A stretch of DNA of 64,000 bases from Otis tarda (Eukaryota > Chordata > Aves > Otidiformes > Otididae), in NCBI GenBank assembly GCA_026413225.1, contig CM048552.1, positions 190,808,053-190,872,052 of the forward strand. The letters run 5' to 3'. Below the pieces are notes generated by a model that saw nothing but the letters and a program-made list of their open reading frames with translations, searched no databases and was not told the DNA's origin. The translations under genes were made by a program, and so were the position numbers. How positions within the stretch are numbered: the first letter of the stretch is position 1; each line of letters opens with the position of its first letter. Below, piece by piece: positions 13,131-26,553 of this stretch.

Positions 13131-14049
13131 CAAATATTTCATTATAGAATGTTCTTTGGTTTATTATGAATCCACCTCATATTCCGTAAACTGAAAAAAA
13201 CGGTCTTTTCTGACACATGCTCACTTCTTTTCTTTCCAAATCAGACCTCAGGTGTATGAAAACATGGTTGAGCCAAAACAACGCTCTTAGAAACCTATTC
13301 CCATGCTATACTCTTCTAAAATTTGTACAGGTCCTTCCCTTCTGATTTTACATCAAAAGAACAAATGTCTCCATCAGAGACACTTAGGAAAAATAAATCA
13401 CTTAAATTATATAACAATTATTTATGCATCAGCATTAATTTCTTTGTATGTTCACCAGGTTTCCAAAAAGAATTGAAAATGCAATGCAAAATATACACTT
13501 GTAACAAGTAACACTTAATGAATATTTCCTGGCTTAATTCATTAAATTAGAAATTTTTAACTTTCAAAGATAGTTGGTGATACTTACGCCACCTGTGTAG
13601 CTTCAAATAATAATGAAAGTTTGGAGCACGGATCAAAGGAAACACACCTAAAACGCTACAAGGCTAGGAAAACTACTTGTGTTACTCATGATGTGGATAT
13701 CATCCAGATAACAATGATGATCTATTCTTAATGACACAAATGCTGTTTATATAAAACAAAACAGGACTCTCTGTTTAAAGGAAGTGATAATTACCGTAGT
13801 GCAAAGTTTTGTGTTTACAATAGTAAGAATTTTATATACTATTTAAAAGCCTGATGATTCCATGGGCCTGAGTAAAATGATCATCTAACCTAAAACTGAT
13901 GTCTTTTTTTTTCTGTTTGTATGGACATCACTTGATTACTTTTTGTATATCACATCTAATCAACTGCAAGCTTGGATGTAGCATTCTAGCACCGGAAAAT
14001 TTTAGCACTGATTTTGGGGAAATTAAGAAAAAGAAAGAGGATGATGCAG

Positions 14050-14165
14050 AACTGATATCTGGTTAGCACATCAGCACGCTCATTAGTTATAACCAGCCCT
14101 GTAATTGCCTGCTGATGAAACAACCATTAATAATAGCCATTAACACCTCTCATAACCAGCAGTAT
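14050..14165. promoter_or_regulatory. Candidate conserved non-coding element, ATTA-rich
   Basis: A block of about 115 bp holds at least five homeodomain-type cores (CATTAG, GTAATTG, CATTAATAATAG, CCATTAAC) together with two copies of ATAACCAGC/ATAACCAGC-like words, at 14089-14097 and 14152-14160. Spacing is compact and there are no homopolymers. This is the look of a developmental enhancer core, but it rests on motif reading alone. Confidence 0.25.
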
Positions 14166-17100
14166 TCAAAAGTGGACATTCTAAGAGGCTGGTTTTCATG
14201 TCAAAAAGAAACAAATAATCTCAGAGTTTATAGCACTTTTCACATGTGAAAATACAGAGGGACATAGGAAAGTCTCACAAAAGAAGCTCATAGTGAAAGA
14301 AATGGATGCTCTCTTTGAAGAAAACTGAGTCTACAGCAGAAATTAAGTGTGCAGCCCTAGTTCGAAATAAGCAAAACCATGAATGGTCATAACAGAAAAT
14401 GGAGAATCCCATGCATCTTGATGGGTAGGAAGAAAGAAATAGAAACAGAAATACTTTCTATTCACCTTTAAGTATTCATACCATACATTACTTGAAGTAA
14501 AAAGAATATAGAAATGTGAAACATTCATAGCAGGGTCACCATTTCACCTTATAAGTCTCCTGCTTATCAGCCTCCTACTCCCACTTCAGGGACTCCTTCC
14601 ACTCAAATCGTATAAAGGAAAGTGTGTGCCCTCCATTATATGCTCCATTTCCTCCTTCCTAGCCGCCAAGGGCTCTATTTTTGTGTCCCTTGTGCTCGTC
14701 CCTTTATGCTTATTCCTAATTAAGCAGGAAAGATTCAAAATAAATATTTTTTTTTCCTGTTACACAAAACACAATTAATCTTCTGAGTTTACTGTCAGAG
14801 CTGTTGTGGAGTCAATAGTTGAGAATGATAGAACCAGATCAGACCTAATGGAGGACAGATCCATTTCTGCCTATGAGGAAAAGCTGTCAGAATGCAATCT
14901 CTGGATTATGAAGATCCCACATAATCAAAAGCTGTAGGAGAAGTTAAGGAAGAATCATCATCCCTGTCCTGCTGAATTTTAATAATCTTTAGGGTTTTAA
15001 ATTTGTGTGATCCTTTGTTCTAGGAAGTCCAGCTTGTGTGAATTGCCTCACGGCTTTTGGCTTGGTACAGACATTAAAATAATTTCCTCCAGCATACAGT
15101 ATACATAAAAAAAAATTGGAGGAAGAAAATATTCTGCTCTCAGACAGGAGAGAAGGCACAAACTGGTTGAGGTATCGTCACAAAATAAAAGAATAGAATT
15201 TGAATCAGACTAAAGATAAATTTCCTAAGCCTCGAATGCACTAAAACCTACATTTATTCTTCTTGTTTATAGTTTTGAAGGATTTCACAGAGATTTTTAG
15301 AATGTGTGCAAAATTTTATTAGTTTTAACATAATGAGAAGCAAAAATGATAACAAACTTAGAAAAATAATGGCTTCTCTGATTGAGGAGAGCATACAAAT
15401 CTATTTTCAGTTCTCTTTCCCCCCCACTTAACTCCAATGAGAAAAAGTATTTGCAATTCAAACTAAAACTGTTGCCTGCATTCTTCAGCTGCAGATAAGT
15501 TCTTCCTATACCATCTGTATCAAATGCCATTAAGGAAGCTAATGCAATTACTAAAATACAAGTGGATATTTCCTGCATACAGCAAGGTTAAAAAGGTCAT
15601 TGTTTAACTGAATGGAGTACGTGCTTTTTATATTTGCTGTTCTTAGTACTTTTCTTCATGGTCTATTCTCAGTCCATTAAATATAGCCATCAAAATTCAG
15701 CAATTTGATGGCAACAATGACCACATATATGGATGCAAAAACTGGGAGCATCAAGTGCATGACCTTAGCTAATCTGGAATAAATGATGTATGCCTGGCAA
15801 TTATCTTGAAATGCTCTGGTTTACTTGACTTCTTTTTCAATGTTCTTCTGTTGGCCCAAAGATATGCTAATTATTTCTTTTCACTATGACTTATTAATGT
15901 CCAAAAAAAGATCAATTTTAACTATACTATTTTAGTCATGCCTGTGGCATTAATGAAGTCATGGGTTCAAAACCCTGAAGTCACCATGCTGAACTAGTCA
16001 GTGTGAATTTCTATTTTGAAGAAATCTAACTGGGCTGATAAAATCAATTTAAAAAAAAAATCCTTATGAAATAAGATCATGGTTTTGAACTTCTTTTTAT
16101 TATTATTAATACAATGTGTGTAGGAGTCTAACTGAATATCACCACAATTTCATCTGGTCTTTATCAAGGTTTGCCTGCATTTTCTTTCAATGATTTTACT
16201 TTGTGTCAACTTAAACCCTTATTGGAGCTGGAATCAATTGTAATATTAGCAAAACCAAAAGTTAAATGTTTTTATATCTTATATTGAACTTACAAAAAAA
16301 GATGCAATTAACCATACTTTAGAGCCTGTAGAAATCTTTCACTCAATTATAGCTTCTACTTATCTGAAAGTCTCAGGTATGGCTAAATAAAAAGCTTGAG
16401 AAAGTTTAATTCATTTAAGCCAGTTCACAGGGAAAACTTAGCCTTTATTACTCCTGTACATCATGTCATCAAAACTACAGAAGCTAGAAAAAAAATGCTT
16501 ATGACAAAATAAAGACATGCTATTATATATACATTATTTTACTAACATAAGGAAAGTGCATAAAATGTAATTAGAAATGAGCATAAGGTCCTAAAATGAG
16601 AAGAAAAAAAAATCAGAATATACTAGAATTCTCCTTTTTAACTTGTATTTTTGTAAGGTCAGCTATTTTCTATTTCCTATTGATATAATCTTCTATGTCC
16701 ATTAAACAAAACTGCATTGTTTCAAATTGTTCTCTATAACTACTAGTAACTCATACCATGGTATCTCTTCCCATAATCCTCAATGACTTCTGTGTCAAGA
16801 GAGTAGGAACTTTCAGCTGGTAATTACCACTCATAAATTGTGTCTCCATTTTTGATAGACCATTCCCTTATACTCTAATCAACATTTGTTAGAAATGGCA
16901 CAACAAAATTTGAAGGAAAGTTCATGCTGGTGACAGAAACTAAAGCATGTTTTGGCTCTGATCGTACTAGGAAAAAAGTGATGGCGATATTTTGGTTGGA
17001 AATGGAAGCGTTCCTTCAAGTTTATTTGTTCTTGCAAAATGTCATTCTTGTGCCAGCAAAATCTTATGGCAAATGTTTTATTGAAATATTTTGCTAAATC

Positions 17101-20100
17101 CAACTTAGAATCAAAGAAATAAACTTAAGATTTCTTTTTGACCATTAATTAAAATTACTTGGATAGTTTAAATCTACATTATTCCCGCTCTGCCATATGT
17201 TGTAATTCAAAGAAACCTAGATCAAATTGATGGTTTTAATCAATTATCAAGTTGCTGGTGAGTTTACTACAGAACTGAAAAGAGACAGTATGAAGGGAAA
17301 ATTAAAGATAAGTGAAAAGTTTGAAAGTAAATGCTAAGCATGTAAAACTATTAACTGAAATGTTCTTATTCCAAGCAAAGCAATTATTAGGAAAAAATAA
17401 GCAAGATATGTATTAAACAGAATGTAATGTTTTGCAAGATTACACTCATAATTGGTTTTAGAACCATACGTATGTCACATATTTTGTAGACATTTAAATT
17501 ACACTAATGGTCTTAATTAATGAAAAGCAAAGGCTGGAAAATATTCAGGAACTGCAGAAAGTTTGCAGATGGAAATCACAGCCATGTTGCAAAATAACTA
17601 CTACTCCACTTTTACTAGATGAAAGGAAACGCTGTTCCAAAGAATGTATACTCACTAAAATAACAAAGTCAGGGTTATGGATTTAAGAATTCCCTTCAGT
17701 GGCCTTGACTGGCAGAACACAACATTACCACCAACTCCAGGGACCATGAAGGATGGCTGTATTAGTACTCCAGACCATCCTTTGTAAGAGTAGATCTCCT
17801 TTACAGAGCAAAAGAGTGACACAGAAAAACATGATGAATGTGAACTTGACTCAGTGCTTTTGTAGTTGATCAAGACAGTTACACTTCTTATAAGGTTTTT
17901 TGTTATGGTGAAAGACACTGCACAACACATGTAATATTCTTTATATCTGGTACCTGAAAAACTAGGAAAATGTATTATTCAGGTTATTAAATGAAATATC
18001 TTTAAAATATTATAAGAAAGCTTTATAACTCATATCTTAAGATAAGCACCTCAAATAGATCAACATGAAAAATAGATTTTAATTTGTTCAAACTCAAGTC
18101 AAATGGTTTGGCCCTTTTAGGCAAATTTGTGAAATAAAACAAATCTCAATACTAGGATAATATTTAAAAAAATAAGAATGATATGTAGCAATTTATTGAA
18201 TTATTTTATTTAAGTAAAAAACCTATACTTCTTCACCACTGCCGTTACTAAAAAGGAATCTAAAGGAGGACTATAAAATAGCCAGAGGGAATCACAGAAT
18301 GGCAAAAACCCTTGAAAGCATAGCCACAAAGAGGGGATTTATTACAATATACATATGATTTACTTTTTAAAATTACAGACTTTCATACTGTGATTCCATA
18401 AGCTGCAATGATATTGATAAAACTGATGCTGGTGCCACATTACTCTGAGGAGTCTAGCTTTATACCAACGTATGGAATTTTTGTCAATTTTCCATTAGTT
18501 TTAACGGGATGCATAAATTCTCATTAATCAAATGAGAAAGAGATCACTTAATCTATAAAATAAAATCCACTGCCACTGTTCAGTTTAATATCTCACTGAA
18601 GATTTTGAAAACATCCAGTTTTTCATTTAGCGCATGTGGTAATTTTTCCCTTGGACAATGGGCCCTTCCTTCAATACTCTTATGATGGCTTCTCTTCATC
18701 TCAAGAACCTTCTTCAGTTCTTTCTAAAGCCATCAAAAGTGACATCCTGGACAAGATGGATCATAAGTTTGATCCCAAATGACAGTCTTTAGAATATCAT
18801 GCTTTCCCTGAAAATGCAACAAGGAATATAATTCAAATGTATTACTCAATGTTATTTTTTTTCCGTAGGTATGAGGTTTTATTTTTCTCCTGAAATTTAT
18901 CAACTTTTCCTTAGTTTCAGTCTATAACTTACTCCTTTTGATGCTCTGTTTTGTGTGCTTATTTATTCTTTTTTGTTTCTCTCCTCTTTTTTTTTTTTAA
19001 ACATAGGAATTGCCTTTTGTTTCCTTCTTTCTACTACTTCCTTCTAGTACTTTGTTATGCTCTTTCCTATTATTAGGGGGAATATTATCATCATGACATG
19101 ACACAACTGAAATGTGTGTATGGAGAAAAGGATAAGCTGCACAGCAGTAAAACCATTTACTCTTTATTGATCCTCCTTACTTATATTTCTGCTCTTTGGC
19201 AACCTTGGGGCCATACTGAGAGATCAGTGAGTCAACCAGAGCAGCTACAAACAGGAAGTATAACAAAACTTCACAGAACTCATGCAGCTTCTTGAATTTC
19301 TAAGACCATGATGACCATTATTTTAACTAGGTGTTATCTCCTGAGCAGTATAACCCACCAGCTAATTTTTGTATGTAGCTGAGCAAACTGTTGGTGAACT
19401 AATATTTTCTTTAGATAGTAATTGTCTTCTGAAAATTTGATAACAAGGATAAAAAAAACATCCTCCATTTCCACACTTAACTTACTTAAGTTAACTGAAG
19501 GCTGACCTTAGTTGGCAGCCATCAGATCTTGCTTCTATCCTGAAGTCCTACTGACAAATGGTAATAATTCTAAAACAGTGTCTCTCAAAACACAGAACCA
19601 TACCACAGTCATGGATGTCTTGAAATAACTTGTATTTCTTGTGTTTCAGTTTTCGTTATTTACTTGACAGTAACGTTGTTATGGGCTCTCTCTAGACCTG
19701 CTTTGACATCACTTTGCCATCTTAATTTGACATATCACAACTGTCTCTGTTGTCTGACAAGTTCTTTCAGCATGAGGGTTTCCTATGGCAAGAAAATCTC
19801 CACAGACAACATCACTATTAGTATACAAAGATTGGATCATAAAATTCCACATACCAACAGACAAAAATAAAACATAATATAAGAAAATAACTGTAGCAGG
19901 TTTGGGTTTTTTTTTGGGGGGAGGTAAATTTTAACATAAAGTTAGACTGAACACAATAAAGATACATTCTCTTAGTCCTTGCGAAAATAATCCCAGGTCT
20001 GTAGGGAGCCTGTTAACACCTAGATAAATCAATCTTTATGGTTTATTAATCTTTCTGTTATCATTAACATTTTTTTTCTATTAAAAACAAAGGCCTCTAT

Positions 20101-23100
20101 AAATAGGTATATTTTTAAGATTCAAGTGTAGCAGTTTCTCAAGTTAATTGATTCAAGAGTTTTTGTGCATTATTCTTTCTTTATGCCTTGAAGGCATGGA
20201 ACCAAGCACATCCATATCCAATAGGATGAACTGTAGAAGTGCCTTTAAATTATCAGGACAAGTAAGGGAGTTTTGTTAAACCTGGTCACTGATTAAAAGG
20301 TTTTAGTCTGGATCATAAAAGCAGGTGCTAAGTAGACACAGAGTTAAGGAATACAGAAGGAGAAACCGTGACCAGCCCTAATGAGATTAGTTTTGTAAAA
20401 AACCTGGACATAGAGCTCAGGCTACATGGAAAGGATTATTAGACTATGCCTCATGAGAAATACATCTTTCAGGCCAAAATCTGATACAGAGATGTTATTT
20501 GCACCCTATAGTTTATCAGAGTTAGGTAGTCCTCTGGAAAATATTGCTGGGATAATAAAGTAGATTGATTTCATTTTTAAGCCTGTAAAGGACAAAGGGT
20601 GGGGCAAATACCAGCCTAACTGTTTCAAGTCCAAAATCAGGCAGAGTCCCCTGCTGAGTCCTGAATGATGAATTAAGTGGAATAAGAACCAGAGAACCTC
20701 TGCCTGTGGGGAGCTTCAGTCACAGCATGAACATCCTGTAGATACTGAATACCTTTTTGGCATACCACCTCGTTTTTCTTTGGACCTGGACAGTAGAGGA
20801 GAAAATAATACAGGGGGAAAAGGTGGTTGTTCTAAAAAAAATTGTACTACTTAGTCCAGTGTTACCATGCAGCATTGCTGTATACCTGATATGACGAGTC
20901 CACCTACAGGCTATGTTACAGTAGTGCCTGCACGTGTTAAGCACTTTCTGAAGAATCTTTTAAAAATTATTTCCTTGAAATAACATTAAATAGATCTCTT
21001 GCTACTCTTTTTGTAGTAGGAGGCAAGCTTATTAAAAGAAAAAAAAAAGGAAAAAAAGGAAATTATTTTCCATGAAAGCTGAAAGTTAGAACAAGAAGGA
21101 AGACAGAGGGACATCTCACCTGGATGGTATTAGGACAAAGAAGGAATATTAAGTTATCACGGAGGGGATTCTTCTAGAGTTTTAAGGCAAAAAGACCAGT
21201 CCTTTCTAGGCCTTATGGCTTGCAACTGGAATACAGGCTCCCAGCCTGAAAAAACAAAATTGTGAGAAAGTGCCCAATACTGCTGAAGGTAAGTGGGACC
21301 TGAGGACCACAAACAACTCATTTTCTTGCTCTTTAAATGCTCCAATATTTTGTGCTTTTCTTTATGTGCTTTAAAAGAACAGCAATTGGTATTGTTTGTT
21401 TTCTAATAATATACTTTATTATAATAGCATATTCAACAGTAATTGACTAACTTAAACATCTAGTGGCCTCCATATTTTCAAGGGTAACTTCAAAGTTTCT
21501 TTTCAGCAAACCTGACTACTTTACACTGTTACCAGCTTTTGTTTTCTTGAGGGCATATATTTATTTTTTTTATTGCTGCACTCTCTTAACCCCTTCTGTT
21601 GAATACATGTAGTTGATTTTAAACTTTACAATCAGTTTCTAATTTTCAGTCATTTTTTCTCCATTGATAAAGCAACAGAACCACCCCAATTTCTGCCTAA
21701 TGGGAACGCCATACACTTTGGATTGTAAAGATGTCTTGATTCTTAATTAATGTAACAACAATAATATAATCAAGAACATACAATCTGAGTGCCAACAACA
21801 ATTTCTACCCGTAAGTTACACTGGGACCACACAAGCGAAAGACAAAGGAGACGGCATGAGCAGTTAACCTCTGTTATATGGTCTAATACATCTTAGCAAG
21901 TGTCCAATTCATTAGACAGGGATAGAGTGGCTCATATGTGCAATTAATTATTGGCAAGTTTACTTTCAAAAAGGTGCCAGATGCTATGCATTTCCTTGTT
22001 GCTATCTGGATCTCTGATCTCTATGTTTCCTGCCATGTTAAACATCTGTTCAGAACATACTTCTGCACACAGGAACTTCAGTGATTCACGAGTTAAATCT
22101 TTAAAACTGAATGTATATCTTCTTCACTTTCTGCTGTTCGTAATGATATCCCTTTAAAGGCATAAAAAAAGAATATTACATAAGAGAAAAACAGTCTCTA
22201 ACTGGTGTGGGTGTCATCATAGTTTGAATATTTCACTGTGGATAAATAACAGACTTCTGCTGTAGCACCTGCTCTTCAGTTCCTCCTCTGAATGCCAGTA
22301 TTGGGATCTGTCTTGTCCTGAGTAGCATATTCTGAGAAACAGTGTGGAAGTTGCAAAGATTCGAACCTTGACTCTGCTGGAGTATGTGTAAATAAAGAGG
22401 GAGATTTGAATATCCATTTAACCTTTCATCATTTCTTTGTTCTTACCATCCAGACTTCTGGAGAACTGGTGGTGGTTTCTGTCTCCATGTGTATCTGACT
22501 CATTGATGCGTTTTTAGTAAGAAACACTTTTAGTCCCAAAGTGTTTGGAGAAACAAGAATATACTGTGGAGCCTTTCAGTAAGACACAAAGAACTAATCA
22601 CAGATAGAGAATTTCTTACAATAAGTTTCTTACAAGCCTAAAAATAGCAAACTGAAATTAATGAACTTTTTTTTTTCCTGTTTATGAAGGGATTATAACA
22701 TGTGCAGGCAGGATTTCAATCATCAGCAGCACTTGAAATTACATCCATTGGAGGATTTCAAGTGTTTTTGTGCCCTGTTTCAAAATTACATATTGTTTTC
22801 TTCATGGTAAAAACCATTACTTGCAGAAAATCATAAAGTAAAAAAGGAAAATATATAAAAAGCATCCAGTGTAAATCAACACTCAAAGATTGTAAAAATA
22901 CAAAAAAGTTATTCAATGTATTGTTAGTGATGATGAATGTTTTAAGACTTCTTGAAGAAAAGCATTATCTGTAACTCATTATTGTTCCGACCTCATTATC
23001 TAAACACAGCTTGTTTTCAGACAGTGCTGCGATTTCACTGGGATCTTTCTGCAAGTGTTTACAGTGAAAGATAAAATGAAATCTATGAACAGGAATCCTA

Positions 23101-24501
23101 CTACCAGAGATTAAGGAAATCTGTCTTCCAGAGGATTGGAACACTGAGACAACTAAGGCACATGGAAAGAAAGCAGTGGGAGATGGCCATGGCAGAGAAG
23201 AGATATATTATGAAGTCCTTAGCCTTGAAAACCAATTCAGAGTTCCTGTCTCAGTACAAAGAATCCATAAGATTCCTGACCCTGACTGACCAGAGTGATC
23301 ATGTCCAGAGAGACACACACTGCAAATGACAGTAGCCTGATCTCCCTGCAGAAACATTTTTAACATTCACCTTGATGTCTAACAGGGATTCTCTGATGTC
23401 TAATAGCATTGAGTTCCTACTGCTCTCTTCCTCAGTCCTGCTTTATCAACTGCTTTCCAGTTCCTTACACTGGATTATCCTTAGTTTTGTCCCAACACAG
23501 TATATTACACAGCTGAAAATGAACCAGTTGAGATGTTTTTAGTTACTTTTCAGTTTTCCATTTATTCACTACACAATGATGGCATGCCCCAAATGATAGT
23601 GCAGATTAAATAATGAAGCTGATTAAGGAATACAGATGTAACTACTGCCCCAGCCAAGATATTATAGGGTATATTTTCTTCTAACAGATACCTATATTCA
23701 TCAATATTGTGTAAAAATAGTTTCTTTTAAGCATCCTCTGTTAAACTGGCTGAAACTGGCCAACACATTGAAAAGTTAACAAGGGAATAAAAGGCTGATC
23801 CTCCTCACCCAGTGTGATCACATGAGTTTCATATCCTCAGGAAATCACATTAAAGTATATGTATGGCCATACAGTCACACACTTGTAAGGGGTCTCTGAA
23901 ATCTGGGACCAAACTACAGCTGGTATCAGCCTTCTATGAGTCTTGTCTGACTAGACAAACTTCATTAAGTTAAATGTCTCATACTGAAATGAACTTCAAG
24001 GTAATGACTAAAGAACTTCTTAAATAAAAAATAAGAATTAGTTTTTATATATACACACACACGAACACAAATAAAAAAATCAGAAGTAAGGATTATTTCA
24101 TACAGTGACTGGAACACTGACCATCTTTGATGCCTCAAGGGAAGATGACATATTGTCAACCACATCTGCAATTGAGATGCAGTCATCTGCAGAACAAGGA
24201 AAAATCACTTTTTTTACTGATCCCTGCAGGTGGCTAGCTGACACTGAAGTACATCTGTCCGTGACCATGTGAATAAATGCAGTGATAGCAATGTTAGAGC
24301 AAATTAAGGTTAATGCAGACTATCATTCCTTGCAGGATATGGCACAGAGGAAATGAGGATTCATAGGCTCCAAAGCCACTAAGAAGCTCCAAAACTATTC
24401 AGCAAATACATGACATTTTCCTCCTGAGAAGCTGGATTTAAGATTATGTTTAGAAAGAATGTTTAAAACAGTCATAAAGACTACAAGTATCATTGATCTC
24501 A

Positions 24502-26396
24502 ATCATAGAATCATAGAATGGTTAGAGTTGGAAGGGACCTTCAAAGGTCATCTAGTCCAACCCCCCTGCAAGAGCAGGGACATCCCCAACTAGATCAGGT
24601 TGCTCAGAGCCTCATCCAGCCTGGCCTTGAACGTTTCCAGGGATGGGGCTTCCACCACCTCTCTGGGCAACCTGTGACAGTGTTCTACAACTCTCATTGT
24701 AAAAAATTTTTTCCGAATATCCAATCTAAATCTACCTCCCTCTATTTTAAAACCATTAGGCCTCATCCTATCACAACAGGCCCTACTGAACAGCCTCTCC
24801 CCATCTTTCTTGTAGGCCCCCTTGAGGTACTGGAAGACCGCTAATCAGGAGGCTCCCCGGAGCCTCCTCTTCTCCAGGCTGAACAGCCCCAACTCTCTCA
24901 GCCTGTCCTCATAGGAAAGGTGCTCCAGCCCTCTGATCATCTTTGTGGCCCTCCTCTGGACCTTCCATGTCCTTCTTATGTTGGGGGCTCCAGAACTGGA
25001 CACAGTACTCCAGGTGGGGTCTCACCAGGGCAGAGTAGAGGGGGAGAATCACCTCCCTCGACCTGCTGGCCATGCTCCTCTTGATGCAGCCCAGGATGCG
25101 GTTGGCCTTCTGGGCTACAAGAGCACATTGCCGGCTCATGTTGAGCTTCTCGTCCACCATCACTCCCAAGTCCTTCTCCTCAGGGCTGCTCTCGATCCAT
25201 TCTCCGCCCAGCCTGTATTTGTGCCTGGGATTGCCATGACCCAGGTGCAGGACCTTGCACTTTGCCTGGTTGAACTTCATGAGGTTGGCACAGGCCCACC
25301 TCTCCAGCCTGTCAAGGTCCCTCTGGATGGCATCCCTCCCTTCCAGCGAGTCGATGGCACCACACAGCTTGGTGTCATCAGTGAACTTGCTGAGGGTGCA
25401 CTCTATCCCACTGTCCATGTCGCCGACAAAGATGTTGAACAGGGCAGGGCCCAACACGGACCCCTGAGGGACACCACTTGTGACCGGTCTCCACTTGGAC
25501 ATTGAGCCGTTGACCACCACTCTCTGAGTGCGGCCATCCAGCCAACTCCTTATCCACCGAGTGGTCCGTTCATCAAACCGATGTCTCTCTAGTTTAGAGA
25601 GAAGGATGTCGTGCGGGACCGTGTCAAAAGCTTTGCACAAGTCCAGGTAGGTGATATCCATTGCTTGTCCCTTGTTCACCGATGCTGTTACCCCATCATA
25701 GAAGGCCACCAAGTTGGTCAGGCACGATCTGCCCTTGGTGAAGCCATGCTGGCTGTCACCAACCACCTCCTTGCTCTCCATGTGCCTTAGCATGGTTTCC
25801 AAGAGAATCTGCTCCATGACCTTGCCAGGCACAGAGGTGAGGCTGACCAGCCTGTAGTTGCCCAGGTCCTCCTTTTTCCCCTTTTTAAAAATGGGGGTTA
25901 TGTTCCCTCTCTTCCAGTCATCGGGGACCTCACCAGACTGTCACGATTTCTCAAATATGATGGCCAGTGGCTTGGCAACTTCATCCACCAGTTCCCTCAG
26001 GACCCACGGATGGATCTCATCAGGCCCCATGGACTTGTGCACCTTCAAGTTCCTCAGATGTTCCCGAACCTGCTCTTCGAGTACAGTGGGCGGTTCTTCA
26101 TCCTCGCAGTCCCTGCTTGTACCTTCCACAGCTTGGGTGGTGAGACAAGAACCCTTATCGGTGAAGACTGAGGCAAAAAAGTCATTGAGTACCTCAGCCT
26201 TCTCCATGTCCCGGGTAACCAGGACACCGGTTTCCTTCTGGAGGGGGCCTACATTCTCCTTGGACTTTCTTTTGTCCCCTGCATACCTACAGAAGCTTTT
26301 CATATCCTTGGCCAGATTCAATTCTGTCAGGGCTTTAGCTTCCCTCACCTGATTCCTGGCCACTTGCACAGCCTCTTTGTAGTCCTCCCATGCTAC
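24502..26396 (-). mobile_element. CR1 LINE, long 5'-truncated copy
   Basis: This is a CR1 retrotransposon in NBEA-sense orientation. On the plus strand it starts with the complement of the terminal repeat (two ATCATAGA units at 24502-24518) and the GGAAGGGACCTT block. It then carries the ORF2 C-terminal region and most of the reverse-transcriptase domain, and ends at about 26396. There it meets an inverted CR1 piece with no unique DNA in between. It is 1.9 kb long, against about 4.5 kb for a full-length CR1. The 5' UTR, ORF1 and the endonuclease domain are missing, so it cannot move on its own. Confidence 0.95.
24909..26369 (-). pseudogene. CR1 ORF2 reverse-transcriptase remnant
   Basis: The minus-strand translation is a non-LTR reverse transcriptase. 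Readable landmarks, N- to C-terminal, are [110 protein letters not shown], the catalytic box and then [16 protein letters not shown] and [17 protein letters not shown]. The catalytic FADD box reads FTDD, an Ala-to-Thr change. One TGA stop at 25941-25943 interrupts an otherwise open frame. A deletion of about a dozen bases at about 24960-24970, relative to the copy at 29870-29890, shifts the frame so that the true C-terminus is lost. It is not functional. Confidence 0.93.
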
Positions 26397-26553
26397 CTGT
26401 GGGAGTGGCCAGGGATCGGGTGAGGAAGGCTAAAGCCCTGACAGAATTGAATCTGGCCAGGGATATAAAAAGCAACATGAAAAGCTTCTATAGGTATGGA
26501 GGGGACAAAAGAAAGTCCGAGGAGAATGTAGGCCCCCTCCGGAAGGAAACCAG
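26397..26553 (+). mobile_element. CR1 fragment, inverted, head-to-head with 24502-26396
   Basis: This plus-strand CR1 piece encodes the same segment as the start of the neighbouring minus-strand copy: [20 protein letters not shown] here against [20 protein letters not shown] there. It matches the arm at about 26225-26366 with roughly 92% identity by eye, apart from a 12-base insertion at about 26468-26479. Similarity ends at about 26553, and the rest of a CR1 (the 3' half) is absent. It may be an inverted leader produced during the same insertion or a separate fragment. Confidence 0.85.

Noticed and set aside
14790..15010. Text resembling old SINE or LINE 3' ends (CCAGATCAGACCTAATGGA)
   Set aside because: Only one short word matches what I remember; the flanks do not continue any family.
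18291..18335. ATCACAGAATGGC followed by AACCCTTGAAAG, resembling a CR1 tail complement
   Set aside because: The GGAAGGGACC core and CCAACCCC block are missing; similarity is too short to call.
24945..25505. A 186-codon plus-strand open frame, with others at 25858-26352 and 25255-25467
   Set aside because: They are antisense to the CR1 reverse-transcriptase ORF on the minus strand and have no protein-family resemblance.
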